Source: CAWGAJ01 sp963820545 (GTDB lineage Bacteria; Planctomycetota; Planctomycetia; Pirellulales; Thermoguttaceae). From it: 64,000 nt of DNA. The stretch is taken from assembly GCA_963820545.1 (NCBI GenBank), contig CAWGAJ010000002.1:992001-1056000 (forward strand). The letters run 5' to 3'. The notes below the pieces were generated by a model, which was given only the letters and a program-made list of their open reading frames with translations, had not been told where the DNA came from and searched no databases. Positions 46,752 through 56,303 of this stretch are shown piece after piece. Position 1 is the stretch's first letter, and each line of letters starts with the position of its first letter. Both the position numbers and the translations under genes were made by a program.

Positions 46752-47413
46752 TTATTCTCCTATTTCAAAGGCTTTCCGAGTGGCCTGTACAAAGGCCGTC
46801 ACCGCTGTGGGGTCTTTTTTTCCTGGACTTGCCTCCACGCCGCTGGCTGTATCGACTGCCGCAGGCCGAACCTGGCGAATGGCCTCAGCCACGTTCGATG
46901 GATTTAGTCCCCCGGCCAAGACCAAGGGCGGTATATTTTGCTGCCGTGAATACTGCGACAGATTGACCAGTCGCCCTTTTCACCGGTTCCGCCATACACT
47001 CTTTTGACTAGGGCATCGATTAATACAAGCCTGGGAACGCATCCTAGTCGCTTACATCGTTCCAAATACTCCCATACCGGATTCAATCCGTCCGAGCTTA
47101 ACCGAAACGCCCGCATCACCGGCCTGGCGCCAAGTTGGGCAATAAATTCGGGCGGTTCGTCGCCGTGGAGTTGGATCAAATCCAAAGGCAGGTCATCGAA
47201 AGTCTGGCAAATTTCTCTTGCCGTCGCATTAACAAACACTCCGGTTTTTACTAGTTCTGCGGGGAGAACACCAACGATTTGCCTGGCCTTCTTGCGATCG
47301 ATGAAACGGGGGCTGGGGGGATAAAAATTCAAGCCTATCGCGTCCGCGCCGGCTTGGACCACGGCCAAGGCGTCGTCCTGGTTTGTAATGCCGCAAATTT
47401 TGATCCGAAACAT
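46752..47413 (-). CDS. trpF: Phosphoribosylanthranilate isomerase, frameshifted
   Basis: Tryptophan synthesis isomerase with a TIM-barrel fold. The N-terminal CGITNQDDALAVVQAGADAIG with catalytic Cys, IQLHGDE and LIDALV (catalytic Asp) are in one frame. After GGTGEKGDWS the frame is lost near 46963; the expected C-terminal part (PPLVLAGGLNPSNVAEAIR, AVDTASGVEASPGKKD) follows in another frame to a stop at 46752. One added base restores 220 residues. ATG at 47413. No other trp genes are nearby. Confidence 0.9.
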
Positions 47414-47647
47414 AACAGTGATTCGGGCGTTTTCGATTACAGCAAAACCATCATTACAGACACCTACGATAGAATATGATATTTACTTCAAATTAGCCAG
47501 CGCTTTCACGGGTATTTTACAATGTTGCTTTTGTTTCTATTGAAGCTGGCGCCTAACGGGAGACGATGTCGAAAATAAGGCTTATTATGCGCCCACGGTC
47601 GGTTTGATTGGATGGCAGATAGGCACTTGTTTCTCCAGGGAGCGACC

Positions 47648-49099
47648 ATGACGGCAGTTCAAGGAACAAGCCCTCTTGTAGTTCGGCCTCGTTCTTTCGG
47701 GCGCCGACACCTGGCAGTTTCGCTGGCGGCATTTGCCCTGACCGTGGCTGTGGTGTATTTTCTTTCGCACAATCTTTTCTCGGAATCAGGCCAAGACGTT
47801 GGTTCTCAAGCCATTGCTGAAATACAAGTCAAGCCGACCACAAGTCTCTACAATCTTCCCGCGGATTCCCTTTTTCGCTCGCCTTTGATCTACAATGCAA
47901 TTCAGATCCGGCTGAAAGATCAAGAATTTTTAGAGCGGACATTGCACGACTGTGGTATAGAAACCTCGCCGGGCGTGGAAAAAGGTTCGCATAACGCTTC
48001 GTTTCTTTCTGTGGAGCGTTTATGGCAAGGATTGCACGTTCGCACCGATCCCGGCGCAGTGCCCGGGGAAAATCGGATAATTCTGAAATTAACCCTAACC
48101 CGCTCCCCCGACGCGCCCAGGATTGCCCAGGCATTGGCCAATGGCTTTGTGCGTGAATATCGAACATCTTGGGCGTCCGAAGCGCAAAAGGCCTATCTCG
48201 ATGCTTCGGTCCAAGCCGACAAGGCACAGGAAGTTTATCGCGAGGCGGTGGTAAAACTCCAATCTTTGTACCAAATGCATTCCAAACAAGAACCCTTGCC
48301 GCCGGAACGCGAATCCGCACTAAATAATCCGATCCGGCAGACAATGCCCCCAACCTCCGCTAACCCTGCATGGGCAGATCTTAATCGCCAACTCGAACAG
48401 CTAAAAAAACAGGAGACGGAATTACTGGAAAACAAAACGCCGTTGCATCCTGAGGTTAAGTATATTCAAGGGATTATTACTGAGCTGCAGCAACAGTTGG
48501 CAGTCACACCGCGCTGGACCAGGGAAACTCCGGCGGAAAATCCGGCTGATCAGAAGGTTCCATCCGCTGAAGAAATCCAATCCATCAAGGATCTAGAGAA
48601 GCCGACTTTGACAAATGCCGTTGATGATAATAAAAATACCAAAACAGCGGAAACATTGAGAAAATTGCAGGAAACCGCGGAACAGACAGCGCTCGCATAC
48701 CAAGAAAAATCCCTCCGCGAAAAACAGGCATTTGACGCCGGCCGTCAGGAACCGATCTTTTCAGTGCGGGTAAACCCGCTTGTCCTTGCCAAGAGGGAAC
48801 AAAAAAACAGCCCAGGATTCTGGGGACTAATATTATTTTCCGGATTTGCCATGGCCGCGGGAGCGGGGATGTTCTCCTCGGGCGCAGCCATTCAGCCTGT
48901 GTTGGCTACAATTGCCGACTTGGAACCGCTTTTATCCGTTCCCATCATCGGCGTGCTGCCCGGCAAAGATCGATCATCTAATCCTATTGCACGCAGACGA
49001 CGACAAACGATTTTTCGCTGGCTGTTAATCGTCTTTGGGAGCCTGACAATTTTGGGATGTATGGGTGGCGTGTATTGGTTCTTTACCAAACTACAGTAA
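47648..49099 (+). CDS. Polysaccharide chain-length determinant-like membrane protein
   Basis: PCP-type membrane protein: one helix near the N terminus (about 20-42), a long helical extracytoplasmic domain (FVREYRTSWASEAQKAYLDA..., coiled coil with PEVKYIQGIITELQQQL) and two helices near the C terminus. Members set the length of exported polysaccharides together with a tyrosine-kinase-like ATPase. The ATG at 47648 has GGGAG at the right distance; the ATG at 47612 has none. First gene of a trio with the ExeA-like and CpsD-like ATPases. Confidence 0.75.
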   Translation: MTAVQGTSPLVVRPRSFGRRHLAVSLAAFALTVAVVYFLSHNLFSESGQDVGSQAIAEIQVKPTTSLYNLPADSLFRSPLIYNAIQIRLKDQEFLERTLHDCGIETSPGVEKGSHNASFLSVERLWQGLHVRTDPGAVPGENRIILKLTLTRSPDAPRIAQALANGFVREYRTSWASEAQKAYLDASVQADKAQEVYREAVVKLQSLYQMHSKQEPLPPERESALNNPIRQTMPPTSANPAWADLNRQLEQLKKQETELLENKTPLHPEVKYIQGIITELQQQLAVTPRWTRETPAENPADQKVPSAEEIQSIKDLEKPTLTNAVDDNKNTKTAETLRKLQETAEQTALAYQEKSLREKQAFDAGRQEPIFSVRVNPLVLAKREQKNSPGFWGLILFSGFAMAAGAGMFSSGAAIQPVLATIADLEPLLSVPIIGVLPGKDRSSNPIARRRRQTIFRWLLIVFGSLTILGCMGGVYWFFTKLQ

Positions 49100-49163
49100 T
49101 TTGCCCAATAAAACTCGCTCCCCGAAGCTTCTCGGCCCTTGAGACTCATACAAGTAAAGTCCA

Positions 49164-49186
49164 TAGCCGGCGGTCAACGACGCCGG
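49164..49186. repeat. Palindromic repeat family F
   Basis: TAGCCGGCGGTCAACGACGC and following CGG, a hairpin in the gap between the first and second genes of the polysaccharide trio. Confidence 0.7.
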
Positions 49187-49367
49187 AATATCCCAACCAT
49201 ATCTTTCCCAGTGTTACCTGGTTTCCAATCACCGAACACCGCTCATTATTCATTTCCTAAGAGCCGAATTGATCATATGGTAAAGTGCGCCCGTGAAAAG
49301 TGAAAATATTTCAAGTCCGCGCGACTTGTCCGATTAAATAACCTGTTTAACATAGAGAAATTGTGTC

Positions 49368-50708
49368 ATGTACGACACCTTTTTCGGCTTTAAGCATCGG
49401 CCTTTCTCTTCGGTACCTCAAGCCGACCAGTATTTCCCTGCTGCCACCATCGAGGCTGCTCGAATCGCCTTGAGCCGGTGTATTCAGCGTGGGGAAGGCG
49501 TGGGTGTGGTCATTGGGCCCACGGGAACGGGCAAGACGCTCCTTTGCCGCATGCTTTCGGAACACTCTAAAAAAACATTTCCCGTAGCGGAGTTGTCTTG
49601 CGGACGTTTAAGTTCCCGGCGATCTTTGTATCAGGCGATTCTCTATGGTTTGGGGCAGCCTTATCGCGGCATGGATGAAGGCGAACTGCGTCTTTCGCTG
49701 GTCGATTATTTGACCCTGGGCAAAGGCCCGCATCGAGGAATGGTATTGATTGTCGACGAAGCTCACACTTTGCCCTTGCGTTTGTTGGACGAGATACGCA
49801 TGTTGACCAACCTTGCCGATCAGGGGCAGCCTCTCGTGCGTTTGCTCTTGGCTGCAAACGGCTCGCTGGAGGAGCGGTTAGCCGGTCCGAAAATGGATTC
49901 TTTTAATCAGCGTATTTCCGCGCGTTGTTATCTGGAGGCCTTCAACCGCAGCGAAACACAAGATTATATCCACGCCCAGATCAACGCGACGGGCGGGTGC
50001 GGCGTCGATTTATTTCCCGAAGATGCCTGCCAGAGCATATACCAGGCCACGGATGGCGTGCCGCGCTTGATTAACCAGCTCTGCGATCATGCCTTGCTGG
50101 TGGCCTTTGTGGCCGGCCGCCGGATTATTCAGCCGGCAAACGTGGAAGAGGCCTGGGCCGATCTGCAACAATTGCCCACGCCCTGGAACGGCGACGCCCA
50201 GCACGAACAAGGCGGCGTAATCGAATTCGGCCGCTTCGACGACACGCCGGATGAATCCACGCGGCCCACTGCCGCCGAAAGTCCTGAGTTCCCGTCGTTA
50301 CGCGTGGCCGAAGATTTTGAAGAATCCACGGCCGGCTCTTTCGAAATCGGCTCTCAAAGCAGTCAGACTCAGCCCGGTTCAGCGGCAGGGGAAGATGAGT
50401 TTCAGCCCACGGGAACCTTCACACCGGAGATCGAACTGGTGCTGGAAGATACGGATCATCCCTTCCAGGAGGAATTTGAACACGAGGAAGTAATTACCGA
50501 CCGTTATGCCCCCTCCGATACAGTTTCCAGCCCCGTTTTGCAGTCTCCGGCAACAGAAACGCCGGCTGACCAAAGCGCGGAATGCACAGAATCGTCGGAA
50601 AACGTCGTGGCAGTCGAGCAGGACGCGGTGCAAACCAAGCCCAGGCCGATGTCCGCCGTGCGGCGGCACGAATACAGCCGCTTGTTTGCCAAACTTCGCC
50701 AAGGGTGA
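49368..50708 (+). CDS. ExeA-like AAA ATPase of exopolysaccharide/PEP-CTERM type
   Basis: An AAA ATPase of the ExeA/GspA type: starts MYDTFFGFKHRPFSSVPQAD, Walker A GPTGTGKTLLCRML (about 50-63), Walker B VLIVDEAHTLP and a sensor region up to about 265. The C-terminal 180 residues are acidic and probably disordered. Proteins of this type accompany exosortase (XrtA) polysaccharide clusters. ATG at 49368. The next gene begins 25 bases after its stop, pointing to one transcript. Confidence 0.88.
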   Translation: MYDTFFGFKHRPFSSVPQADQYFPAATIEAARIALSRCIQRGEGVGVVIGPTGTGKTLLCRMLSEHSKKTFPVAELSCGRLSSRRSLYQAILYGLGQPYRGMDEGELRLSLVDYLTLGKGPHRGMVLIVDEAHTLPLRLLDEIRMLTNLADQGQPLVRLLLAANGSLEERLAGPKMDSFNQRISARCYLEAFNRSETQDYIHAQINATGGCGVDLFPEDACQSIYQATDGVPRLINQLCDHALLVAFVAGRRIIQPANVEEAWADLQQLPTPWNGDAQHEQGGVIEFGRFDDTPDESTRPTAAESPEFPSLRVAEDFEESTAGSFEIGSQSSQTQPGSAAGEDEFQPTGTFTPEIELVLEDTDHPFQEEFEHEEVITDRYAPSDTVSSPVLQSPATETPADQSAECTESSENVVAVEQDAVQTKPRPMSAVRRHEYSRLFAKLRQG

Positions 50709-50733
50709 AGCATCTTATTTGGGGAATTCCGTA

Positions 50734-51684
50734 ATGAGTCGGATGCTGGATGCGCTGAAGCGAATCGAGGCAAAACAAGCGCAACGGCGGCCGCCGATCG
50801 TAAACTCGCCCGATGCAAGCAAGCAAACGCCATTAACTCCTCCTGACGCGCTAACAACGGTGGAAGCGGTTGCGCCAGCCATTGTCGAGGCTCCTGCCGA
50901 GAGTGAATTAAACCGGTTGGAGATTCTCATTCAGGAAGAATTAAAAACTTGGCAAACGGTTCCCGTGCTCGCTGAAGAAATTGCATACAGTCCACCGCTA
51001 CCGGATGAAATCGAGAGCGACTCTTCGTTTGTCGAGGAAAGTCTGGCCCAAGCCGAATTAGCCTTAGCCGCGACTCTTTTGTCCGAAGACGGGGATGTTT
51101 ATGGAGAAATGGCGCAATATATTAAATCCCAATTAGCGCCCGGTCGGCCTGCCGTGTTATTGCTGACCAGTCCTGCTGACGGCGAGGGACAGACCGAAAC
51201 TCTTTATTCCCTGGCTAAAACGCTGGTTTATCAACAGTTTGGGGAGATACTCCTCATGGATGCAAACTTTCAGCACCCTGGTCTATCTCATATCTGGGGA
51301 AAGGCCTTTTCGCTGGGACTTCAAGAGGTTCTTTCCGGCGCGACCGAGTGGCAAAAGGCGGTTCAGAAAACGGACACTCCGCATCTGAGTATTCTGCCTA
51401 ATAAAGGCGCAAGAAGATGCGAGGGAAAGCCATCTAATGCCAGAGACTGGGCCTGTTTATTGGAGCAATTAAAAACGCGGTATCAATTGGTGCTAATCGA
51501 CGCGCCTTCGTTGGCCGACGAGGAAACCGCGGCGATTATTTCCCAATGCGACGGCATATACCTGGTAATTCGCTTGGGTTACACCACGCCCCAACTGGTG
51601 CACGACGCTGTTGAGTTGATCCAAGAGGCCGGCGGCCGACTGCTGGGGAGCATAGCCGTCGGCGATTGCTTTACGCCCAACTAG
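50734..51684 (+). CDS. CpsD-like tyrosine kinase family protein with degenerate Walker A
   Basis: A 316-residue protein of the CpsD/BY-kinase group, normally a cytoplasmic autokinase controlling polysaccharide export. The A' motif EILLMDANFQHPGLS and Walker B-like YQLVLIDAPSL are clear, but Walker A reads SPADGEGQTETLY: the Lys and Thr/Ser expected in GEGKT/S are replaced by Gln and, one position on, Thr-Glu. No Tyr cluster is at the C terminus. It may be a pseudokinase or scaffold. The open frame extends upstream, but the ATG at 50734 (MSRMLDALKRIEAKQAQ) is the normal start. Confidence 0.83.
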   Translation: MSRMLDALKRIEAKQAQRRPPIVNSPDASKQTPLTPPDALTTVEAVAPAIVEAPAESELNRLEILIQEELKTWQTVPVLAEEIAYSPPLPDEIESDSSFVEESLAQAELALAATLLSEDGDVYGEMAQYIKSQLAPGRPAVLLLTSPADGEGQTETLYSLAKTLVYQQFGEILLMDANFQHPGLSHIWGKAFSLGLQEVLSGATEWQKAVQKTDTPHLSILPNKGARRCEGKPSNARDWACLLEQLKTRYQLVLIDAPSLADEETAAIISQCDGIYLVIRLGYTTPQLVHDAVELIQEAGGRLLGSIAVGDCFTPN

Positions 51685-51704
51685 CGATTCATCATTTTAG
51701 TCCA

Positions 51705-51741
51705 CACACTCCGTGTGCGGGATTGCGGCACACGGAGTGTG
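51705..51741. repeat. Palindromic repeat family H
   Basis: Perfect 13-bp arms CACACTCCGTGTG and CACACGGAGTGTG, 20 bases after the CpsD-like gene; may double as its terminator. Confidence 0.75.
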
Positions 51742-51764
51742 CCGCCTACTTTCTTACGCGGTTC

Positions 51765-52094
51765 TTAGTTATTTCGATAATAAAAGCCTTGCAAGTACTT
51801 CAAGACGTCTTCCACGATGAACGGCCTCTCACGGCCCATGACCGCAAGGCGTTGCAGAACCGCTGCCGGCAGGTTTTGCCTGTTCTTTTTGGAAGGGGCC
51901 TGAAAAGACTCGGTTTGAACCGGCCTGATCTCACCCCCACAACGTGCTCCAATCAGACCGATTCTTCTTGCGCAGTGGAGATTTTCCCTCGATAAGCCCC
52001 ACCCTAAAAAACCTTGCGACCGGCAAAATCGACAGGTGGGCCGGAACATTCGCGCCCAAAACAATAACGCGAGTGACGAGACGCGCTCCGACAT
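51765..52094 (-). CDS. Small protein under a c-di-GMP riboswitch, unknown function
   Basis: A 109-residue basic protein of no family I recognise. Reality is supported by a perfect AAGGAGG five bases before the ATG at 52094 and by a c-di-GMP-I riboswitch directly upstream. The N-terminal half is Cys- and Arg-rich (FRPTCRFCRSQG, ARCGGE), while the C-terminal half (LPAAVLQRLAVMGRERPFIVEDVLKYLQGF) looks like an amphipathic helical segment. There is no signal peptide or clear membrane helix. A frameshift cannot be excluded, since several genes in the window have one. Confidence 0.6.
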   Translation of the reverse strand: MSERVSSLALLFWARMFRPTCRFCRSQGFLGWGLSRENLHCARRIGLIGARCGGEIRPVQTESFQAPSKKNRQNLPAAVLQRLAVMGRERPFIVEDVLKYLQGFYYRNN

Positions 52095-52099
52095 GACAA

Positions 52100-52197
52100 C
52101 CTCCTTTGCAGCAAGGTTGCTAACTTCGGCAGCCAGGCAAACTCAATTGAGCTCCTTGGCTTTGCGTCCCGACCTCGCGATCGGTTTGCCTTTTCGG
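52100..52197 (-). promoter_or_regulatory. c-di-GMP-I (GEMM) riboswitch
   Basis: On the minus strand the order is GGCAAACC (52190-52183), GGGACGCAAAGCC (52170-52158) and GGCTGCCGAAGTTAGCAACC (52134-52115), which matches the GEMM-I aptamer core: the tetraloop-receptor part, the ACGCAAAGCC core and the closing GCC...GGTT-type segment, here slightly unusual. The 3' CAACCT can pair with the AGGTTG that overlaps the ribosome binding site, giving a simple translational switch. Confidence 0.88.
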
Positions 52198-52362
52198 TTT
52201 GTAACTATCTTCAGAACAGTAACTCTCTATTGAATATTTAGGTTATTTTCGGGAAACAGTCAAATAATAGGGAAATTTAGCGGTTCAACTCACCAAGTTG
52301 TCGAGTTATCAGACACCCGCCTTTGGCGGGCTCATCAGCCAGCGCCAAAAGATTCAATTGCA

Positions 52363-53280
52363 TTAACGCCGCGCGAAGCGTTCCGCCTGGGCGATGATAT
52401 CCACGCCCACCGATTCGCTCCAAGTTGCTATTAGTTGACAAAATACTTCGCCGGGACATTCGCCGCCAATGGGCCGACCATTAAATCGTGTGACGGGCAA
52501 TAAACACATCGGCGTGCTGGTCAGAATAATTTCGTCTGCCGCGGCCAGATCTCCCTCCGTTAGTTCGTTCTCGGAACAGGGCATCCCCAAGCGGCCGGCA
52601 ATCTCCAGCAATACGGCCAGGCTGATTCCGGGAAGAATTTTCTTTCGCGGCGGCGAGATCAATCCTTTGTCCTTTCGATAGATCACTACGTTGGCGGTAG
52701 ACGCCTCGGTAACATAACCTTCGCTGTCGAGTAGTACTGCCCGGGCGTCGGGATCTATCTTCTGGGCCAGCTTGTCGGCCAGATAATAGTGCATCCGGCT
52801 GCGGCATTTGAGCTCTGCCGGCCAGCATTGCCCGGGAACTTGCTGAATCTCGGTGGTTGCCAAGGCCTGGCCGACGCGATATTTTTCAGCCCAAAGATTA
52901 AAGGGCAGGGGATATGCGTGCAAACATACTGTGGGCCGGCCGGATTTTTTTTGCGGGGAGTAAGAGGGATAGATCCCAGGAGTCACAAAAATCGACACTC
53001 CCAAATCATCTCCCGGTTTGAGGTTGTGATAATTCTTGTCTACCAGCTCTTGAGCGATTACGATCCATTGTTGTTGCGTCAACCCGGGATCTACGCCGAT
53101 AATTTGCAGCGAATGTTCCAGCCGATCAAGATGTTCTTTCAGTCTGAATATCCTGCCGGCAAACGTGCGCAGTTGTTCGGCCACGGCAATGCCTAACACA
53201 AAACCGGCATCAACCGCCGACACTGCCGCGGCGTCGGCCGGAATCCAATTGCCGTTGAAATAAGCTAGAGGCTTGCTCAT
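52363..53280 (-). CDS. Class IV aminotransferase (ilvE/pabC/dat-like)
   Basis: PLP-dependent fold-type IV enzyme of 305 residues. The start FNGNWIPADAAAVSAVDAGFVLGIAVAEQ and the segment LKCRSRMHYYLADKLAQ (the expected Schiff-base Lys lies in this region) are typical of the family, as are TEASTANVVIY and EIILTSTPMCLLPVTRF. The substrate (branched-chain, D-amino acid or aminodeoxychorismate) cannot be fixed from sequence. The ATG at 53280 is preferred; a TTG five codons upstream is possible because GGAAGG sits directly at the ATG. Stand-alone. Confidence 0.85.
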   Translation of the reverse strand: MSKPLAYFNGNWIPADAAAVSAVDAGFVLGIAVAEQLRTFAGRIFRLKEHLDRLEHSLQIIGVDPGLTQQQWIVIAQELVDKNYHNLKPGDDLGVSIFVTPGIYPSYSPQKKSGRPTVCLHAYPLPFNLWAEKYRVGQALATTEIQQVPGQCWPAELKCRSRMHYYLADKLAQKIDPDARAVLLDSEGYVTEASTANVVIYRKDKGLISPPRKKILPGISLAVLLEIAGRLGMPCSENELTEGDLAAADEIILTSTPMCLLPVTRFNGRPIGGECPGEVFCQLIATWSESVGVDIIAQAERFARR

Positions 53281-53295
53281 CCTTCCATTATGCAA

Positions 53296-54068
53296 GGAAT
53301 TGCGATTTTACTCCAGGGCGTACCAGATGCGATGGGATGGCCTTTTGGGGCCAATGTTAAAAGTCAATATACGATTTTAGCCCGCCTTTCTCATCGTAGG
53401 GTGAAACAAGGTCGCGCAAGTTGTTGGTGGGTCTTCGCAAACTGACTAATCTGTAATTTACATCCTCTACGATGGCGAGCATTCAATCCGCGACCGAAGT
53501 CCCACCAAGAAAAAAGTTTGCTTGACCCACCCTACACGTTGGTGAGAAATACGGACTAAAGTGGTCGCCAATTCGACACACTGCAATCGTCCCATACGAC
53601 CAAGCCCAGACTTGGACTTGCCTTACCCCCCTATCTGGTAAAATAGATCAAAAATTCAGGGGAAATTCTTGACATGAGAGAAGATCTTTGAAACAATCTG
53701 GGGTGTTGCGTGGGCTATTTAAGCTTGTGTGTTAATTAAGCTTTAGTGTTCTGGTTCTATTTCTCCGTAATCTTTAATTCTATTCCGTAAGAGGCAGCGC
53801 TTTATTCAGCGTAGTATGGCACATTGAACGTGTCTTATCACCAATGTGCAAGCTACTCGCTGTCGTCGGAGAATGTCTTCCCGTACCTTTTTAAATAGGT
53901 CTCATGGGAAGGCGATAAAACTCACTGACTGCCTTTAAGAGGCGTCGAGCAGGTGGATTTTGTGAGTCCACAAAATGGATAGTTTATGATTTCCAGGTTT
54001 TTCTTGTAAGTTATTCAAGATTTTTCTTATGAGAAAGCCAAGCGTTTCAACAATCAAGGAGAAAAACT
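53296..54068. other. 773-bp spacer with MITE and duplicated leader
   Basis: Besides the MITE-like element it holds an AT-rich region with TTGACA (53668-53673) as a possible -35 box for the PEP-CTERM genes, and from 53942 the leader that is duplicated again at 55121. No gene is supported. Confidence 0.5.
53390..53546 (-). mobile_element. 157-bp MITE-like element, copy 2
   Basis: Inverted copy of the element at 12503-12659, same length. The ends are CTCATCGTAGGG and CCCTACACGTTGGTGAG. Flanks show no obvious target duplication by eye. Confidence 0.8.
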
Positions 54069-55069
54069 ATGAAAAATCTAAAATTCTTTGTATTGGCTTG
54101 CGCCGCGCTACTGGTTATCGCTACCGCCGCTCAAGCCGGCACAGCTATCATGATCGGCGACGACGTCAATAATGCGACTAGCACGTCGTTCAACAGCGAT
54201 GTCCAGCTCAGGTGGAACCCCGCTGGAGCGCCTTCCGCTGGGAACACCTATTCCACTGGTGGTTGGCTCATGCGAACACCGACTAATGCCGGAAACTATA
54301 CCTTCGCAGGTGATCGACTCACGGTTGGAGGAGGCCCTCGCCGCATTACCCCTTTCTCACCAACGGCAACGTCAACGACAACGCTTTGATAAACAAGACC
54401 CCCAACAGCCCCATCATTACGGTCAACAACTTGATCCTGGACGCCGGGACTATCCGAGATGGGATGGGAAGCGCCGACACATGGACACTCGCCGGAAATA
54501 TTTCCGTTACCGACAACGGTGGCGGAATCGAAGCCGGTTGCACCTTCAACGTCGATTCAAAAATAACCGGCTCGGGAACTCTCTATCTTTGCGACAACGG
54601 TAGTGGCGAGGCAGCCCGTACTCTTTATATTAAATCTGGGCTGAACACTTATGACGGCAACGTTCTGCTACTTGGTCATACCGCATCTCGTAGCCGGCTC
54701 ACTTTTACTAGCGGCAGCCTTATGAACTTCACCGTCTTGACGAGCGGCAACAGCAACATGATCACGGGGACCGGAACTGCCACATTTAACGGCGACTTCA
54801 AGTTCAATCTGGACGGCGCCGGCCAGAACCTCGGCGATAGCTGGACGATTGCGAGCGCAGCCTCACAGACCTTTGGCGACACGTTCACTGTCAAAGATTT
54901 CGAGGACATTGGCGGGAATCTTTGGACGAAATCTATCGACGAGACCAAATGGTACCAGTTTAGCGAAAGCACGGGGACTTTGGACGTCGTTCCGGAACCC
55001 GCCACAATCGTCATGATTTTGCCCGGCGTTTTAGGAATGGGATTGTTTTGGCTGCGTAAGCGTAGTTAA
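54069..55069 (+). pseudogene. PEP-CTERM protein, duplicate 1, frameshifted
   Basis: First copy of a duplicated secreted protein: signal peptide MKNLKFFVLACAALLVIATA, then an autotransporter-like beta-repeat domain and the anchor VPEPATIVMILPGVLGMGLF. After GDRLTVGG the frame is lost (54326-54334); compared with copy 2, two bases are added or one is lost. The rest continues in frame from 54386 to 55069. Leader with AAGGAG before ATG is the same as in copy 2. A 333-codon gene is restored by one base. Confidence 0.85.
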
Positions 55070-55084
55070 AACCTTAAACCTAAA

Positions 55085-55111
55085 GGCGGGACAAACGAAA
55101 TGCGTCCCGCC
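55085..55111 (+). terminator. Hairpin after duplicate 1
   Basis: GGCGGGAC and GTCCCGCC arms with an 11-base loop, 15 bases past the stop; the sequence after it is not T-rich. Confidence 0.6.
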
Positions 55112-55247
55112 AACCAATTTGCGTCGAGTAGGTGGATTTTGTGAGTCTACAAAATGGATAGTTTATGATTTCAAGGTTTTTATTGTAAGTTATTCAAGAT
55201 TTTTCTTATGAGAAAGCCAAGAGTTTCAACAATCAAGGAGAAAAACT

Positions 55248-56261
55248 ATGAAAAATCTAAAATTCTTTGTATTGGCTTGCGCCGCGCTACTGGTTATCGC
55301 CACCGCCGCTCAAGCCGGAGCTATCATGACCGGCGACGACGCCAATAATGCGACTAGCACGTCGTTCAACAGCGATGTCCAGACCAAGTGGAACCCCGCT
55401 GGGGCGCCTACCGCCGGGAACACCTATTCCACTGGTGGTTGGCTCATGCGAACACCGCAAAATACCGGAAACTATACCTTCCTAGGTGATCAGCTCACGG
55501 TTGGTGGACCCTCGCCGCACTACCCCTTTCTCACCAACGGCGCCATCAATAACAACTCTTTGATATACAAGACCAACGGCCCCGCTGCCAACACCATTTC
55601 GGTCAACGACTTGATCTTGGACGCTGGATATATCCGAGATGGGATGGGAAGCGGCGACACATGGCACCTCACCGGAAATATTACCGTTACCAACAACGGC
55701 GGCGGATTCGCAGCCCAATGCGCCTGTTACATTGATTCAATCATAAAGGGCTCGGGAAATCTCTATGTTGCCGACAACGGCAGTGGCGAGGCAGTCCGGA
55801 CTATCAATATCACTTCTGGGTCGAACACTTATAACGGCACCATTAAGCTGCTTAGCACCCATACCACGAATCCGAATAATTATAGCCGGATCACTTTTAC
55901 CAGCGGCAGCCTTATGAACTTCGACATCAACGCCCCTGGCGTGAACAACAGCATCTATGGAACCGGAACTGCTGAATTCGACGGCATCTTCAACTTCGAT
56001 CTTACCGGCGCCGGCACGAACTTCGGCGATACCTGGAAGATTGTGACCACAACGGCAATGTCCTTTGGCAGCACGTTCAACGTCAACGGATTCACCGACA
56101 TTGGCGGGGATCGTTGGGTAGGATTTGCCAACGGCGTCCACTACCTGTTTGACGAAGGCACGGGGTGGTTGTTGATCGACGTTCCGGAACCCGCCACAAT
56201 CGTCATGATTTTGACCGGCGTTTTAGGAATGGGAATGTTTTGGCTGCGTAAGCGTAGTTAA
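55248..56261 (+). CDS. PEP-CTERM secreted protein, duplicate 2
   Basis: Intact second copy, 337 residues: signal peptide MKNLKFFVLACAALLVIATA, a beta-helix-like domain with recurring GSGN, GTGTAEFDG and ITFTSGSLMNF, and the exosortase anchor VPEPATIVMILTGVLGMGMF followed by WLRKRS. Likely a surface or matrix protein; the fold resembles autotransporter-type passenger repeats. AAGGAG lies eight bases before the ATG. The copies differ most in the middle, so they are diverging. Confidence 0.9.
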   Translation: MKNLKFFVLACAALLVIATAAQAGAIMTGDDANNATSTSFNSDVQTKWNPAGAPTAGNTYSTGGWLMRTPQNTGNYTFLGDQLTVGGPSPHYPFLTNGAINNNSLIYKTNGPAANTISVNDLILDAGYIRDGMGSGDTWHLTGNITVTNNGGGFAAQCACYIDSIIKGSGNLYVADNGSGEAVRTINITSGSNTYNGTIKLLSTHTTNPNNYSRITFTSGSLMNFDINAPGVNNSIYGTGTAEFDGIFNFDLTGAGTNFGDTWKIVTTTAMSFGSTFNVNGFTDIGGDRWVGFANGVHYLFDEGTGWLLIDVPEPATIVMILTGVLGMGMFWLRKRS

Positions 56262-56276
56262 AACCTTAAACCTAAA

Positions 56277-56303
56277 GGCGGGACAAACAAAATGCGTCCC
56301 GCC
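56277..56303 (+). terminator. Hairpin after duplicate 2
   Basis: Same GGCGGGAC/GTCCCGCC stem as after duplicate 1, 15 bases past the stop. Confidence 0.6.
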
